Origin: Acidovorax sp.
GTDB lineage: Bacteria > Pseudomonadota > Gammaproteobacteria > Burkholderiales > Burkholderiaceae_C
DNA length: 64,000 bases
NCBI GenBank assembly: GCA_031277855.1
Contig: JAITLO010000039.1
Span: forward strand, 62,001-126,000
Direction of reading: 5' to 3'
In this document: positions 26,899-36,534 of the stretch, piece by piece
Layout: every line of letters starts with the position of its first letter
How positions within the stretch are numbered: position 1 is the stretch's first letter
The notes under the pieces: model-generated
The model's input: only the letters and a program-made list of their open reading frames with translations
Told to the model about the DNA's origin: nothing
Databases searched by the model: none
Made by a program: the position numbers and the translations under genes

Positions 26899-27864
26899 GT
26901 GAAGTCTGTTTGCAGAAGAAATGTGCTGTCGTTTGCTGTCCTGGCCCTAGCGGGAGGTATGGTGTCTGCGCAAGGCGCCTGGCCTGCCAAGCCCATTACC
27001 TTTGTGGTGCCCCAGGCTCCTGGTGGGGCCAATGATGTGATTGCCCGTGCCGTGGCACAGGGGCTGGAGCGTTCGCTGGGCCAGCCCGTGATCGTGGAAA
27101 ACCGGCCTGGTGCCAACGGCAATCTGGGCACTGGCCAGGTCGCGCGCAGCGCTGCCGATGGCTATACCTTTTTGGTCACGGCGCAAAGTGCTTACACCAT
27201 CAATCCGGCGCTCTACACCAAGGTGCCGTTTGATCCCATCAAAGACTTCACGCCGGTGATGCAGCTGGCCGTGGCGCCCTATCTGCTGGTGGTGAACCCG
27301 AGCTTTCCGGCCAAGAACCTGGACGAGCTGGTGGCCTATGCCAAGCAGCACCCGGGCAAGGTGGAGTACGCCTCGGCAGGCAATGGCACGCTCAACCATT
27401 TGCTGGGCGAGATGCTGAAAAAACAAAAGAATGTGGAGCTGCTGCATGTACCCTACAAGGGCGCATCGGCCGCCGCCACCGATGTGGTCGCAGGCCAGTT
27501 GCCCATGACGTTTGGCAGCTTCCCGGGGGTGATGCCTTTTGTGGCCAGCGGCAAGCTGCGCGTGCTGGGTGTCGCGGCGGAAAAGCCCACCACGCTGGCC
27601 CCCGAGATTCCCGTGCTGGGCAAGGACCTGGCGGTGACCAGCTGGTACGGCCTGTTTGCGCCGGCGGGCACACCGCAGCCGGTGGTGGACAAGCTCTACC
27701 AGGCCATCAAACAGGTGCTGGCCAAGCCCGAGATGGGCGAGCGCTTCAAGACCCTGGGTGCCGAGCGGGTGGAGTCTGATCCGCAAAGCTTCAAGGCCAT
27801 GCTGCCGGCCGAGCTGGCACGCTGGAAGCAGGTGGTCAAGGATTCAGGCGCCCACATCGACTGA
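26899..27864 (+). CDS. Bug/TctC-family solute-binding protein
   Basis: 321 residues from a GTG at 26899 (GGAG eight nt upstream); signal peptide KSVCRRNVLSFAVLALAGGMVSAQ. Family motifs: WPAKPITFVVPQAPGGANDVIAR, VENRPGANGNLGT, GTLNHLLGEML, HVPYKGASAAATDVVAGQ. These periplasmic proteins bind carboxylates for tripartite tricarboxylate transporters and are greatly expanded in Burkholderiales. No TctAB genes are adjacent. Ligand unknown. Confidence 0.93.
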   Translation: MKSVCRRNVLSFAVLALAGGMVSAQGAWPAKPITFVVPQAPGGANDVIARAVAQGLERSLGQPVIVENRPGANGNLGTGQVARSAADGYTFLVTAQSAYTINPALYTKVPFDPIKDFTPVMQLAVAPYLLVVNPSFPAKNLDELVAYAKQHPGKVEYASAGNGTLNHLLGEMLKKQKNVELLHVPYKGASAAATDVVAGQLPMTFGSFPGVMPFVASGKLRVLGVAAEKPTTLAPEIPVLGKDLAVTSWYGLFAPAGTPQPVVDKLYQAIKQVLAKPEMGERFKTLGAERVESDPQSFKAMLPAELARWKQVVKDSGAHID

Positions 27865-27929
27865 TGTCTGGCCGGCGTGGGCTGCGGCTACCATCGCGGC
27901 TTTGATGGGGCTCCCGCTCCCTTGTCTCG

Positions 27930-28346
27930 ATGCCACCTGTTTCTTCATTCCACCGTTCCCGCTGGCTGCTCGCGCTGTTGGCCTTGCTGCTCATTGCCCT
28001 GGGCCTGGCCTCGCGCCGGGGCTATTCACCTTTTCCCGCTGTTTTGGGCAACTACCCCGGCGATGCGCTGTGGGCCTGGGTGGTCATGCTCTGCGTGGCC
28101 TGGCTGCGGCCTGCCATGGCGCGTGGGCGGCTGGTAGCGTGGTCGTTGCTGATTGCCTTTGGTATCGAGTTTTTGCAGCTCTACCAGGCGCCGTGGATGC
28201 AGGCGCTGCGAGCCAACAAGCTGGCCTATCTGGTGCTGGGCAATGGCTTTGATCCGCTGGATCTGCTGGCCTATGGCGTGGGCATTGCGCTGGGGGCCGT
28301 GGTGGATGGGCTGTGGCAGCGGCATCAGGGCTGGCTCAAGCACTGA
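27930..28346 (+). CDS. DUF2809 membrane protein
   Basis: 138 residues, four hydrophobic segments. DUF2809 pattern: GLASRRGYSPFPAVLGNYPGDALWA, then FGIEFLQLYQAPWMQALRANK and LGNGFDPLDLLAYGVG. Function is unknown. Its last 11 bp overlap the 3' end of the convergent MocR-type gene. Confidence 0.82.
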   Translation: MPPVSSFHRSRWLLALLALLLIALGLASRRGYSPFPAVLGNYPGDALWAWVVMLCVAWLRPAMARGRLVAWSLLIAFGIEFLQLYQAPWMQALRANKLAYLVLGNGFDPLDLLAYGVGIALGAVVDGLWQRHQGWLKH

Positions 28347-29691
28347 AATCCAGCACCGTTTGCCCCACTTGCTGCAGTGCCTGCTCCAGCAAGGGCAGGG
28401 GCAGCGATGCCAGCGCCAGGCGCAGCGCGTGCGGTGCCTGCGCCGTGGTGGCAAAAGGCTCGGCCGTGGAGACGGCAATATGCTGCTGCAGCAAGGCCTG
28501 GGCCACCTGGTCTGCGCGCACCTCGGGTGGCAGCGGCAGCCACAGAAAGTAGGAGTGGGGGTGGGCCATGCGCGGCAGCTCGGGCAGCAGTGTGCCCAGC
28601 ACGCGGGTGGCGATCTGCTGGCGCTGGCGGGCATCGGCGCGTTTGCTGGCCTCGAGCTGGGCCACGGTACCGTCTTCCAGCCAGCCGCAGGCCATGGCCG
28701 TCATCACCCCCGCGGTGTTCCAGGTGGTGGCGCGTATGGCGCGCTCCAGTGCGGGCACCCAGTCCGGAGGTGCCGCCACCCAACCCACACGCAGCCCGGA
28801 GGCCACGCTTTTGGACAGGCCCGACACATACAGCGTGCGCTCCGGTGCCAGTGCGGCCAATGGCGGTGGTGCCGGGTCTGCCAGATAGGCATAGGCCGCG
28901 TCTTCTATCAGGGTCAAATCATGGCTGTGGGCAATCTCCACCAGCTGTTGGCGCTGCGAAAGCGGGAGCACCCAGCCCAAGGGGTTGTGCAGCGTGGGTT
29001 GGGCGTAGATGGCACGCACGCTGCGCTGGTGGCACAGCTGCTGCAGCGCAGCCATATCCGGCCCCTGGGGCGTGCTGGGAATGGGCAGCAGCTCCAGGTG
29101 TAGCTGCTGGGCCAGCAGTTTGAAGCCGGGGTAGCTCAGTGCATCCACGGCCACTACATCGCCGGGCGCCAGTCGTGCCATCAAGGACACGGTCAGCCCA
29201 TGCTGTGCGCCATCCGTCAACACCACCTGCTCGCCCGCCACCTGCAGGCCACGGCTGTGCAGATGCTGGGCCACGGCGGCGCGGTCGCGCGGGCGGCCAC
29301 CATGGGGCTGGTAGCGCAGCAAGGCGTCCAGGTCGCCGGTCAGGGCCAGCTGGCGCAAGGCGGTGCGCAGCAACTCGGCCTGGCCGGGCTGGGTGGGCAT
29401 GTTGAAGCTCAGGTCCATGCTGCCCGCCGGAGCAGGGGGAATGTCGAGGCCATGGCCCGGGGGCAGGGCGGTTTCCTTCACAAAGCTGCCACGCCCGGTT
29501 TCGCCGCTGACCAGGCCCATGGCGGCCAGCTCGGCATACACACGGCTGGCCGTGACCAGGGCCAGGCCTTCGCGTGCCGCCAGTTGCCGGTGGGTGGGCA
29601 AACGGCTGCCAGCGGGCAACTCCCCGCTGCGTATGGCTGCGGCCAGGCGATCTACCACCAGCTGGTAGCGAGAGGTGCGGGTGCGTGACAT
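28336..29691 (-). CDS. MocR-type regulator (GntR HTH fused to aminotransferase domain)
   Basis: 451 residues. Residues 1-75 form a GntR winged helix (YQLVVDRLAAAIRSGELPAGSRLPTHRQLAAREGL), then a linker and a fold-type I aminotransferase domain with DAAYAYL and the PLP lysine near residue 293 in GLSKSVASGLRVGWV. MocR proteins bind PLP and a ligand rather than acting as enzymes. It diverges from an EamA exporter gene, the usual target arrangement. An ACAAT-N6-ATTGT repeat lies between them. Confidence 0.9.
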   Translation of the reverse strand: MSRTRTSRYQLVVDRLAAAIRSGELPAGSRLPTHRQLAAREGLALVTASRVYAELAAMGLVSGETGRGSFVKETALPPGHGLDIPPAPAGSMDLSFNMPTQPGQAELLRTALRQLALTGDLDALLRYQPHGGRPRDRAAVAQHLHSRGLQVAGEQVVLTDGAQHGLTVSLMARLAPGDVVAVDALSYPGFKLLAQQLHLELLPIPSTPQGPDMAALQQLCHQRSVRAIYAQPTLHNPLGWVLPLSQRQQLVEIAHSHDLTLIEDAAYAYLADPAPPPLAALAPERTLYVSGLSKSVASGLRVGWVAAPPDWVPALERAIRATTWNTAGVMTAMACGWLEDGTVAQLEASKRADARQRQQIATRVLGTLLPELPRMAHPHSYFLWLPLPPEVRADQVAQALLQQHIAVSTAEPFATTAQAPHALRLALASLPLPLLEQALQQVGQTVLDFSA

Positions 29692-29715
29692 GGTCTTCAG
29701 GCTTTTGTATGCATG

Positions 29716-29731
29716 ACAATTTTTTGATTGT
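29716..29731. promoter_or_regulatory. Inverted repeat between MocR and EamA genes
   Basis: ACAAT-TTTTTG-ATTGT, 5-bp arms, sits in the 97-bp divergent promoter region. It is a candidate MocR or RNA polymerase control site; arms are short, so confidence is low. Confidence 0.35.
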
Positions 29732-29788
29732 ATTGGTGTGGAGGTCTAGCATGGCATGCCCTGGTTTTTTACTTTGCAGCGCACCGCT

Positions 29789-30694
29789 ATGACTTCGATT
29801 GCATCTCCCTCTCCCGACACCCACAGCCCACAGGCTTCGCGCGGCTGGCTCAACGGCCTGATTGGCGTGGTGATCTTCAGCGGCTCGCTGCCGGCCACGC
29901 GCCTGGCCGTGCTGGATTTGCCGCCGCTGTGGCTGACGGTGGCCCGGGCGAGCATGGCTGCGGTGCTGGCCTTGGCCGTGTTGCTGCTATTCAAGCAAAA
30001 GCGCCCCATGCGCAGCCAGATTGCTTCTTTGCTCGTAGTCGCCTTGGGCGTGGTGCTGGGCTTTCCGCTGCTGACGGCATTGGCGCTGCAGCAGGTCACG
30101 GCAGCGCATTCCATTGTCTGGGTGGCCTTGCTGCCGCTGTGCACCGCAGTGTGCGGTGTGTGGCGCGGGGGGGAGCGTCTGCGGCCCGCGTTCTGGCTGT
30201 TCTCGCTGCTGGGCGCTGCCCTGGTCATGGGCTTTGCGCTGGCTCAGGGGGGCGCGTCATCGTGGCAGGGCGATGCGCTGATGCTGCTGGCCGTGGCCCT
30301 GTGCGGTCTGGGTTATGCCGAAGGCGCCAAGCTCTCGCGCAGCCTGGGCGGCTGGCAGGTCATCAGCTGGGCCTTGGTGCTGTCGCTGCCGGTGATGCTG
30401 CCGCTCACGTTGTGGCTGTGGCCCAGTGACCTGACACAGGTGCGGGCTCCGGCCTGGTGGTCCCTGGCCTATGTGGCCTTGTGCAGCATGTGGCTGGGTT
30501 TTGTTTTTTGGTACCGGGGGCTGGCCCAGGGCGGGATTGCGGCCGTGGGCCAGTTGCAGTTGCTGCAGCCCTTGCTGGGTTTTGCCCTGGCGGCCTGGCT
30601 GCTGGACGAAGCCGTGAGCCCGGCCATGTTGGCGGTGACGGTGGCGGTGCTGGTCTGCGTGGTGGGGGCCAAGCGGGCATCGGCCATGCGTTAG
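29789..30694 (+). CDS. EamA/DMT-family transporter
   Basis: 301 residues from the ATG at 29789 (an upstream in-frame ATG at 29756 adds 11 residues). Ten hydrophobic segments in two EamA repeats: SGSLPATRLAVLDLPPLWLTVARA in the first and FVFWYRGLAQGGIAAVGQLQLLQPLLG in the second. The family exports amino acids and metabolites. Divergent from the MocR-type regulator, which probably controls it. Confidence 0.88.
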   Translation: MTSIASPSPDTHSPQASRGWLNGLIGVVIFSGSLPATRLAVLDLPPLWLTVARASMAAVLALAVLLLFKQKRPMRSQIASLLVVALGVVLGFPLLTALALQQVTAAHSIVWVALLPLCTAVCGVWRGGERLRPAFWLFSLLGAALVMGFALAQGGASSWQGDALMLLAVALCGLGYAEGAKLSRSLGGWQVISWALVLSLPVMLPLTLWLWPSDLTQVRAPAWWSLAYVALCSMWLGFVFWYRGLAQGGIAAVGQLQLLQPLLGFALAAWLLDEAVSPAMLAVTVAVLVCVVGAKRASAMR

Positions 30695-30944
30695 CCATGA
30701 ACCCTTGGAATACGCACAGGAACTGTGTGCCTTGTGGTGTGGAAAACACAGAGCCACGCATGCAGCGGTGAGATGCCATCGCGCAAAAGGGCCAGGAAAA
30801 TGCGGGCAGGCCTTGCTGATGCGCTGTGCGCCGCCAGATTTGGCAGAGTAAGCACTCTATCGATAAAGGGCAGTTGATTGATTGGTATTCCTGGCGTTCT
30901 TTCTTACGACTTGGTGCAAATAACTTGTACAGAATGGCGAGCGT
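30695..30944. other. Gap with no recognisable gene
   Basis: About 250 bp, lower GC toward its 3' end (GATAAAGGGCAGTTGATTGA), which probably holds the promoter of the aldolase-like gene. I see no ORF of convincing codon use, hairpin or repeat in it. Confidence 0.5.
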
Positions 30945-31985
30945 ATGGATATTTCTCTCGCCGCAATGACACAGCTTGGCTTGCAACAAGAACTGCACGC
31001 TGCATTTGCGCGTTGGATGAATTTGTGCGAAATCACGGCGCGTCAGGACGGAGTGCTCCAGGAAGACCTGCAGCAGGAGCTGGCCTGGTTGCGTCACCGG
31101 CGCGATTTGCTGCTGCAGCGCAGCACACCACAGCGTATGCGCCAGGTGGTGGCCGACATCCAGAACGCCGAAGCCTGGGTGCATTCCAGCCTGCGGGCCC
31201 GCATGCAGGATTTGCGGGCGCAATCGCTGGCCGATGAGGCTGGGGCGGTCACGGCCCAGGTCAACCCTTTCAAGCAGGCACTCCAGGCCGGCCTGGCGCA
31301 GATCGGTTTATGGTCTGCGCTGCCCTTTCCCCATGCCAGCAAGGTCATCGCCGGCGCGGGGTTTGACTGGCTGCTGCTGGACACCGCACATACCCCTGCC
31401 GAGGTGCAACTGCAACTGGAAGCCATGGCCGCAGCCACACCCAGCCCGGGCCAGCGCCGCAGCCACGCCGTGGTGCGGCCGGCATGGTGTGACCCACAGG
31501 CCATCCGGCAATACCTGGGCATGGGCGCGCAGACCTTGCTGCTGCCGGTGCTCAGCGCCGAACAGGCCCGCACAGCAGTGGAAGCCGTGCGCGTGGTGCT
31601 GTCAGAGCTGTCTGGAATGGAGCCGGGGACGGACAGCATCTGTCTGCTGGTGCAGGTGGAAACACGGGAGGCACTGGAGCAACTGCAAGCCATTGCCAGC
31701 GTGGACGGCGTGGATGGCGTGTTCATCGGCCCGGCCGATTTGTCGATAGGCCAGGGAGGCGTGGGCGGCGACAGCCCCGCCGATGGCATGCGGATTGCGA
31801 TTGCACAGGCGCTGGCCACCGTGCGAGCCTGCGGCAAGGCGCCGGGCATTCTGGCGCCGGACCCCGAATCCGTGCAGAACTGCCTGGATGCCGGTGCCTT
31901 GTTTGTGGTGGTGGGCACCGACATGCAACTACTGCGCCAGGGTGCGGATGCCTTGGCCTCGCGCTTCAAGCGCAGCGGGGACTGA
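30945..31985 (+). CDS. HpcH/HpaI-type aldolase with N-terminal extension and internal gap
   Basis: 346 residues. Residues about 107-346 match 4-hydroxy-2-oxoheptanedioate aldolase: NPFKQALQAGLAQIGLWSAL, LLLDTAHTP (His and Asp of the active site), VVRPAWCD (catalytic Arg), QVETRE (metal Glu), GPADLS (metal Asp) and GALFVVVGTDM. Two oddities. First, about 105 helix-rich N-terminal residues (MDISLAAMTQLG...) that I do not recognise. Second, the stretch between VEAVR and CLLVQVE is about 25 residues shorter than in HpaI, removing the GIRG..ARASR loop. Metal and acid/base residues remain. The next gene is succinate-semialdehyde dehydrogenase, which consumes the HpaI product, so a related reaction is plausible. 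Confidence 0.78.
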   Translation: MDISLAAMTQLGLQQELHAAFARWMNLCEITARQDGVLQEDLQQELAWLRHRRDLLLQRSTPQRMRQVVADIQNAEAWVHSSLRARMQDLRAQSLADEAGAVTAQVNPFKQALQAGLAQIGLWSALPFPHASKVIAGAGFDWLLLDTAHTPAEVQLQLEAMAAATPSPGQRRSHAVVRPAWCDPQAIRQYLGMGAQTLLLPVLSAEQARTAVEAVRVVLSELSGMEPGTDSICLLVQVETREALEQLQAIASVDGVDGVFIGPADLSIGQGGVGGDSPADGMRIAIAQALATVRACGKAPGILAPDPESVQNCLDAGALFVVVGTDMQLLRQGADALASRFKRSGD

Positions 31986-32100
31986 GACGGCTTGGCGTTC
32001 AACCGTCAAACGTTGTGGTGTTGCATTGTCGTGCCACAGCGCTGTCTGCAGCTCCCAGCCTCGTTATCCCATTGAATGCAAACCCGTATGAGCGCGTCAA
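31986..32100 (+). repeat. Family C repeat, copy 2
   Basis: It follows the aldolase stop immediately. Core TTGTGGTGTTGCATTGTCGT..CTGTCTGCAGCTCCC.GCC, flanked by TTCAA and TTGAA arms and by ACGG/CCGT. It resembles copy 4 most, sharing ATCCCATTGAATGCAAA and CCGTATGAG. The following 240 bp to the dehydrogenase start hold no feature I can name. Confidence 0.65.
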
Positions 32101-32340
32101 CGCGATCGGATGGGCATGGCCTCGTGGCCGCAGAAACCAGCAAGCCACCCAGCCCTTGCGGTCTCTGCGGGGTGACAGCCCTGCTCTGGTTTTCGCAGTA
32201 TGCTGTGCGCTTCCAATCTGGGTCTGAGAACGAATAGGCCTGGATGGTGAGGGCTGGAGCGCGCTGGCTGCTCCTGCTTTTGCGACACCCCCGGGGTTGC
32301 GGCTTCGGGACTCTCCTACCTGTCACGAATGGATTTCCCC

Positions 32341-33783
32341 ATGTCTCACGCCTACCCCGACACCCAGTTGCTGATTGATGGCCAATGGGTGGATGCTGCC
32401 AGCGGCAAGAAAATTGCCGTGCACAACCCTGCCACGGGCGACGTCATCGGCCATGTGGCCCATGCCGGCATTGCCGATCTGGACCGCGCACTGGCCGCAG
32501 CGCAAAAAGGCTTTCAGGTCTGGAAGCACACCAGCGCCCACGAGCGCCAGGCTGTGATGCGCAAGGCCGCGTTGCTGCTGCAGGAGCGCGCAGACGCCAT
32601 TGCCGCCGTGCTGACGCAGGAACAAGGCAAGCCCCTGGCCGAGGCCAAGGGCGAGGTGTTGGCGGGCGTGGGCATCATCGACTGGTTTGCCGACGAGGCC
32701 CTGCGCCTGTACGGCCGCATCGTGCCGGCGCGCCGCTCCGATGTGCTGCAGCAGGTCATCAAGGAGCCCGTGGGCCCGGTGGCTGCCTTCACGCCCTGGA
32801 ACTTCCCCGTCAACCAGATTGTGCGCAAGATCAGCGCCGCCCTGGCCACGGGCTGCTCCTTCTTGTGCAAGGCACCTGAAGAAACCCCGGCCGCACCGGC
32901 CGCGCTGCTGAAGTGTTTTGTCGACGCCGGCGTGCCTGCCGGCGTGGTGGGCCTGGTTTATGGCGACCCGCATGAAATCTCCAGCTATCTGATTCCCCAC
33001 CCCGTGATCCGCAAGATCACCTTCACCGGCTCCACGCCCGTGGGCAAGCAGCTGGCCGCCATGGCAGGTGCCCACATGAAGCGCTGCACCATGGAGCTGG
33101 GCGGCCATGCGCCTGTGATCATTGCCGAAGACGCCGATGTGGACCTGGCCGTGAAGGCTGCTGGCGCTGCCAAGCTGCGCAATGCCGGTCAGGTCTGCAT
33201 CTCACCCACGCGTTTTCTGGTGCACCGCAGCCTGCAAAAACAGTTTGCCGAAAGCGTGGTGCAGTACTTCGAATCCGTCAAAGTGGGCAACGGCCTGAAT
33301 GCCGACACCAAGATGGGCCCGCTGGCCAATCCTCGCCGTATCACCGCCATGAAGGCCCTGGTGGACAACGCCCAGGCCAAGGGCGCTGAAGTACTGCTGG
33401 GTGGCAAGCAACTGGGCGATGCCGGCAACTTCTACGCCCCCACCGTGCTGGGCAATGTGCCGCTGGATGCCGACGTGTTCAACAACGAGCCCTTTGGCCC
33501 GGTGGTGGCCATGCGTGCTTTTGACCAGATCGAAGACGCGATTGCCGAAGCCAACCGCCTGCCTTACGGCCTGGCTGCCTACGCTTTCACCCGCTCGCTG
33601 AAGACGGCACACCAGCTGAGCCAGCAGGTGGAAAGCGGCATGCTGTGGATCAACCAGCCAGCCGTGGCCTCGGCCGAGATGCCTTTTGGGGGTATCAAGG
33701 ATTCGGGCTATGGTTCCGAAGGGGGGCCCGAAGCGCTGGAGGCCTATCTCATCCCCAAGGCCGTCTCTATCGCAATGGTGTGA
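32341..33783 (+). CDS. gabD: NAD(P)-dependent succinate-semialdehyde dehydrogenase
   Basis: 480 residues from the ATG at 32341; the ATG at 32329 is equally possible. Aldehyde dehydrogenase superfamily: [21 protein letters not shown], catalytic Glu in MELGGHAP, catalytic Cys in [12 protein letters not shown] and NNEPFGPVV near the end. Closest by pattern to the GabD/YneI SSADH class, oxidising succinate semialdehyde to succinate. It follows the HpaI-like aldolase, which supports that substrate. Other aldehydes cannot be excluded from sequence alone. Confidence 0.82.
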   Translation: MSHAYPDTQLLIDGQWVDAASGKKIAVHNPATGDVIGHVAHAGIADLDRALAAAQKGFQVWKHTSAHERQAVMRKAALLLQERADAIAAVLTQEQGKPLAEAKGEVLAGVGIIDWFADEALRLYGRIVPARRSDVLQQVIKEPVGPVAAFTPWNFPVNQIVRKISAALATGCSFLCKAPEETPAAPAALLKCFVDAGVPAGVVGLVYGDPHEISSYLIPHPVIRKITFTGSTPVGKQLAAMAGAHMKRCTMELGGHAPVIIAEDADVDLAVKAAGAAKLRNAGQVCISPTRFLVHRSLQKQFAESVVQYFESVKVGNGLNADTKMGPLANPRRITAMKALVDNAQAKGAEVLLGGKQLGDAGNFYAPTVLGNVPLDADVFNNEPFGPVVAMRAFDQIEDAIAEANRLPYGLAAYAFTRSLKTAHQLSQQVESGMLWINQPAVASAEMPFGGIKDSGYGSEGGPEALEAYLIPKAVSIAMV

Positions 33784-33818
33784 ACCTCTGACGATGAAGT
33801 GGGCGCCTCGTTGTGAGC

Positions 33819-33912
33819 TGCCCATACAGCGCTTGATGCGTTGTTGCTCGCCCTTGCCGTACGCCTGTACTGTCAGCGGGCGAGGCGCCTAGCCTCAAGC
33901 GCTGTCTGGGCA
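33819..33912 (+). repeat. Family C nested-hairpin repeat, copy 3
   Basis: Outer stem TGCCCA-t-ACAGCGCTTGA (33819-33836) pairs with TCAAGCGCTGT-c-TGGGCA (33895-33912). Inner CTCGCCC (33847-33853) pairs with GGGCGAG (33878-33884); tip GTA/TAC. Compared with copy 1, three stem positions have changed on both sides so that pairing is kept, and the T-C mismatch is conserved. It starts 36 bp after the dehydrogenase stop. Confidence 0.85.
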
Positions 33913-33979
33913 TTGTGGAGTGGGGTTGGGAGTCCGATGGACTGCAGAGGCCCGCTCTGGCATGCCTTGAGATCCGCGT

Positions 33980-34019
33980 AAAAAACCGCCAGATCCAGCA
34001 ACGGGTCGGCGGTTTTTTT
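33980..34019. terminator. Bidirectional terminator between gabD and the FUSC gene
   Basis: AAAAAACCGCC (33980-33990) and GGCGGTTTTTTT (34008-34019) pair around a 17-nt loop. T-runs exist on both strands. It serves the two convergent genes. Confidence 0.85.
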
Positions 34020-34035
34020 GTTGCTTGCACGCGGT

Positions 34036-36015
34036 TTAAACCTTGGCAGTTTCGCTGAAGAAGCTGGGGTGCAGCGCCAGGTCCCGGGCGGCCAGGCGCA
34101 GCTGTGCGGCCTGCGTTGCGTGTGCGGCGTCCAGGCGCTGGGCCACGGCGCGCAGGCTTTGGGCGGCGCGGGTGGGGGAGGCAGGGAGCTGGGCTAGGCG
34201 TTGCAGGCCGTGGTGCAGGCTGCGCGCCAGGCTGTCGCTGTGTTGGCTGTCGGCGTGCAGCTGGTGCAGCAAATAGGTGGCCTTGCCCACGCGCAGCGCG
34301 GCCAGGCCGCAGTCGGCGGCATCTTGCACCTGCTCACTACCCACTTTTTCGGCGGTGCGCACCAGGCGCAGCAGGCGGTGGTAGAGGCGGGCTCGCCACA
34401 CACGCAGGTCCTGGGGCTGCATCGGCGCCCGGGCCATGGCCTGCAGCTCGCGGACCATCATGGCGCGCAGGCCTTGTACGCGGCCCTGCACCGTCACCGG
34501 CAGGATGAAACGGTAGGCCAGCCAGCCCGCCAGCGGCCCGGTGATGATGGCCAGGCCCATAGCCAGCGAATGGCCGTAGTCCACGGTGTAGGGGTAATGC
34601 GGCGTGAGCGCCAGCAGCAGCACCATGCAGCAGTCATAACCCGAGAGCATGGTGTGGCGGTGGCTGAACAGCAGGGCACCGATGAAGATAAAGGGCAGCA
34701 TCCCCAGCACCATCTGCAGCTGGCTGTGGGCCCAGGGCCAGACCAGCCACTGGCAGGCCAGGGCCACGACCACGCCCATGGCCTGGCCCAGGGTGACATA
34801 GCGCATGGTGAAGGCCGGGTTCTCGAAAGAGGAAAACACCGTGATCATCACCGACAGGCCCAAAAGCATATAGGCGCCGCCGCTCCAGCCCGTGGCCACC
34901 CAGACCATGCCCACGGAGAACATGGCGGCAAAGGCCCGCAGCAGCGCGCGGCGGGCGCCCAGCCAGTCGCTGTGCAGCACCACGGGCAGGGCGCGGGCGC
35001 GCTGGTGGGCAGGCAGAGGCTGGTCGCTGGCCGCCAGGCCATGGGCTTGCAAGGCCAGGGCGATATGGGCCAGCAGCTCGGGCGCAGCGCCCCAGCCCTG
35101 GCTGGCGCTGCGTGCCTGGGCCAGCGCCGGCAGCGCGGCCAGCGGGTCGGCCTGGGTTTCCAATTGGTGGGCGGCTTGTTCCAGCGCCTGACGCACAGTC
35201 TGGGCCTGCGCCATGTCGAGCTGGGGATGGAGGGCTGCGCCAGCGCTGTCGCGTAACCACATCAGCGTGGAGATTTGCACATTCATCAGCCGGCGCAGCG
35301 CACGCACGGCCTGGCGCGAGCGCTGGGAGCCTGCAGCATGCGGGTCCAGCCCTTCCTCGATCACGGCCATGGCAGACAGGCGCCGGGCCAGCTCCTGGGG
35401 CGACAGCGCCGCGCTGCCCTGGGCGGATGCAGCCAGGTCGCGCAGCAGCCGCGCGCAGAGCTGGCGCACCTGGGTGTTGCCGGGTATCTCGGCCCCGCGC
35501 GGGGTGAACAGCCAGCCCACCAGCAGGGCTGCCGCCACGCCGGTGAGGGCGGTGAACAGCCGGTCCCAGCCCAGGGCAAATACATGCTCGGGGTGGCCGC
35601 TGTCCAGCAGCGCCACCATGGCGGCGGAGTAGCCGGCCAGCATGGTGCCGTAAGAGGCGAAGCTGCGCTGCAGATTGCCCAGGCCGGCACACAGCCCTAT
35701 CCACAAGGCCAGGCCGGTGACCAGCCAGAACAGCTGGCCGCCGGCCAGCAGCACCAGGCCCACGCCGGCCGCCGTGCCGATGACGGTGCCCGTGGTGCGA
35801 AAAAAGCTTTTCTCCAGCAACTGGCCGCGCAGCGGCTGGGAGGCCGCCCAGACCGTCATGCCGGCCCATTGCGGGTGCTCCAGCCCCAGGGCCCAGGCGG
35901 CCAGCACGGCCAGGCAGGCCGCCAGCGCGGTGCGCAAGTGAAGGCGCAGCCGGGCGCTGTCAAATCCCCAGCTTGCGGCGCGGGCCAGCAGGCGGTCGTA
36001 GGCGGCCAGGCTCAT
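34036..36015 (-). CDS. FUSC-family inner-membrane protein (aromatic acid exporter-like)
   Basis: 659 residues. N-terminal half: membrane segments with GMTVWAASQPLRGQLLEKSFFRTTGTVIGT (FUSC/AaeB-type). A cytoplasmic helical stretch follows, then a second membrane block (GGAYMLLGLSVMITVFSSFENP, MLSGYDCCMVLLLALTPH). The two-block pattern matches FUSC proteins related to YccS/AaeB. It overlaps the upstream MarR gene by 4 nt (ATGA), so a MarR-controlled efflux operon for phenolic or aromatic acids is the best reading. No periplasmic adaptor (AaeA) gene is next to it. Confidence 0.85.
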   Translation of the reverse strand: MSLAAYDRLLARAASWGFDSARLRLHLRTALAACLAVLAAWALGLEHPQWAGMTVWAASQPLRGQLLEKSFFRTTGTVIGTAAGVGLVLLAGGQLFWLVTGLALWIGLCAGLGNLQRSFASYGTMLAGYSAAMVALLDSGHPEHVFALGWDRLFTALTGVAAALLVGWLFTPRGAEIPGNTQVRQLCARLLRDLAASAQGSAALSPQELARRLSAMAVIEEGLDPHAAGSQRSRQAVRALRRLMNVQISTLMWLRDSAGAALHPQLDMAQAQTVRQALEQAAHQLETQADPLAALPALAQARSASQGWGAAPELLAHIALALQAHGLAASDQPLPAHQRARALPVVLHSDWLGARRALLRAFAAMFSVGMVWVATGWSGGAYMLLGLSVMITVFSSFENPAFTMRYVTLGQAMGVVVALACQWLVWPWAHSQLQMVLGMLPFIFIGALLFSHRHTMLSGYDCCMVLLLALTPHYPYTVDYGHSLAMGLAIITGPLAGWLAYRFILPVTVQGRVQGLRAMMVRELQAMARAPMQPQDLRVWRARLYHRLLRLVRTAEKVGSEQVQDAADCGLAALRVGKATYLLHQLHADSQHSDSLARSLHHGLQRLAQLPASPTRAAQSLRAVAQRLDAAHATQAAQLRLAARDLALHPSFFSETAKV

Positions 36016-36512
36016 GGCTGGGCCTCGGTAGCGGCTTCACCGGTGGCACCGGTTTTGTCGCCGCCGGCTTGCAACTGCTCCAAGCGGGCACGGATTTTTT
36101 TCACTCCGCCCAGCATGGCCTCTACCTCGGCCTCATCCAGGTCTTGCAGCATGGCCAGCTCGGCCTCCAGCATGGTGGCGCGTATGCCGTCCACGGCCGT
36201 GTGGCCGGCCTCGGTGAGGTAAATGCGTTTGCTGCGGCGGTCTGCGGGGTCGGCGCGGCGCTCCAGCCAGCCCCGGGCTTCCAGAATGTCCAGCAGCCGC
36301 ACCAGGCTGGAGCCGTCCAGGCCCACGCGTTCGGCCAGGGCTTTTTGCGTGCTGCCATCGCCCCAGGCGCGCAAATGCAGCAGCGGTGTCCAGGTGGCAT
36401 CGGTCAGGCCGCTGGCGGCCAGTTGTTCCTCGACCTGGCGGCGCCATTGGCGCACCAGCGTCACCATCAAAAAGCCCAGGCGTTCGCGGGCGGGAGATTC
36501 GGCAAATGACAT
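36012..36512 (-). CDS. MarR-family transcriptional regulator
   Basis: 166 residues from the ATG at 36512 (an upstream in-frame ATG at 36548 falls inside the operator and is unlikely). Winged HTH: WTPLLHLRAWGDGSTQKALAERVGLDGSSLVRLLDILEARGWLERRADPADRRSKRIYLT. MarR proteins repress efflux or degradation genes until a phenolic ligand binds. It is first in an operon with the FUSC exporter, and a 27-bp perfect palindrome lies 23 bp upstream of its start. Confidence 0.92.
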   Translation of the reverse strand: MSFAESPARERLGFLMVTLVRQWRRQVEEQLAASGLTDATWTPLLHLRAWGDGSTQKALAERVGLDGSSLVRLLDILEARGWLERRADPADRRSKRIYLTEAGHTAVDGIRATMLEAELAMLQDLDEAEVEAMLGGVKKIRARLEQLQAGGDKTGATGEAATEAQP

Positions 36513-36534
36513 GCCATGAATTTTAGTTGTATTG

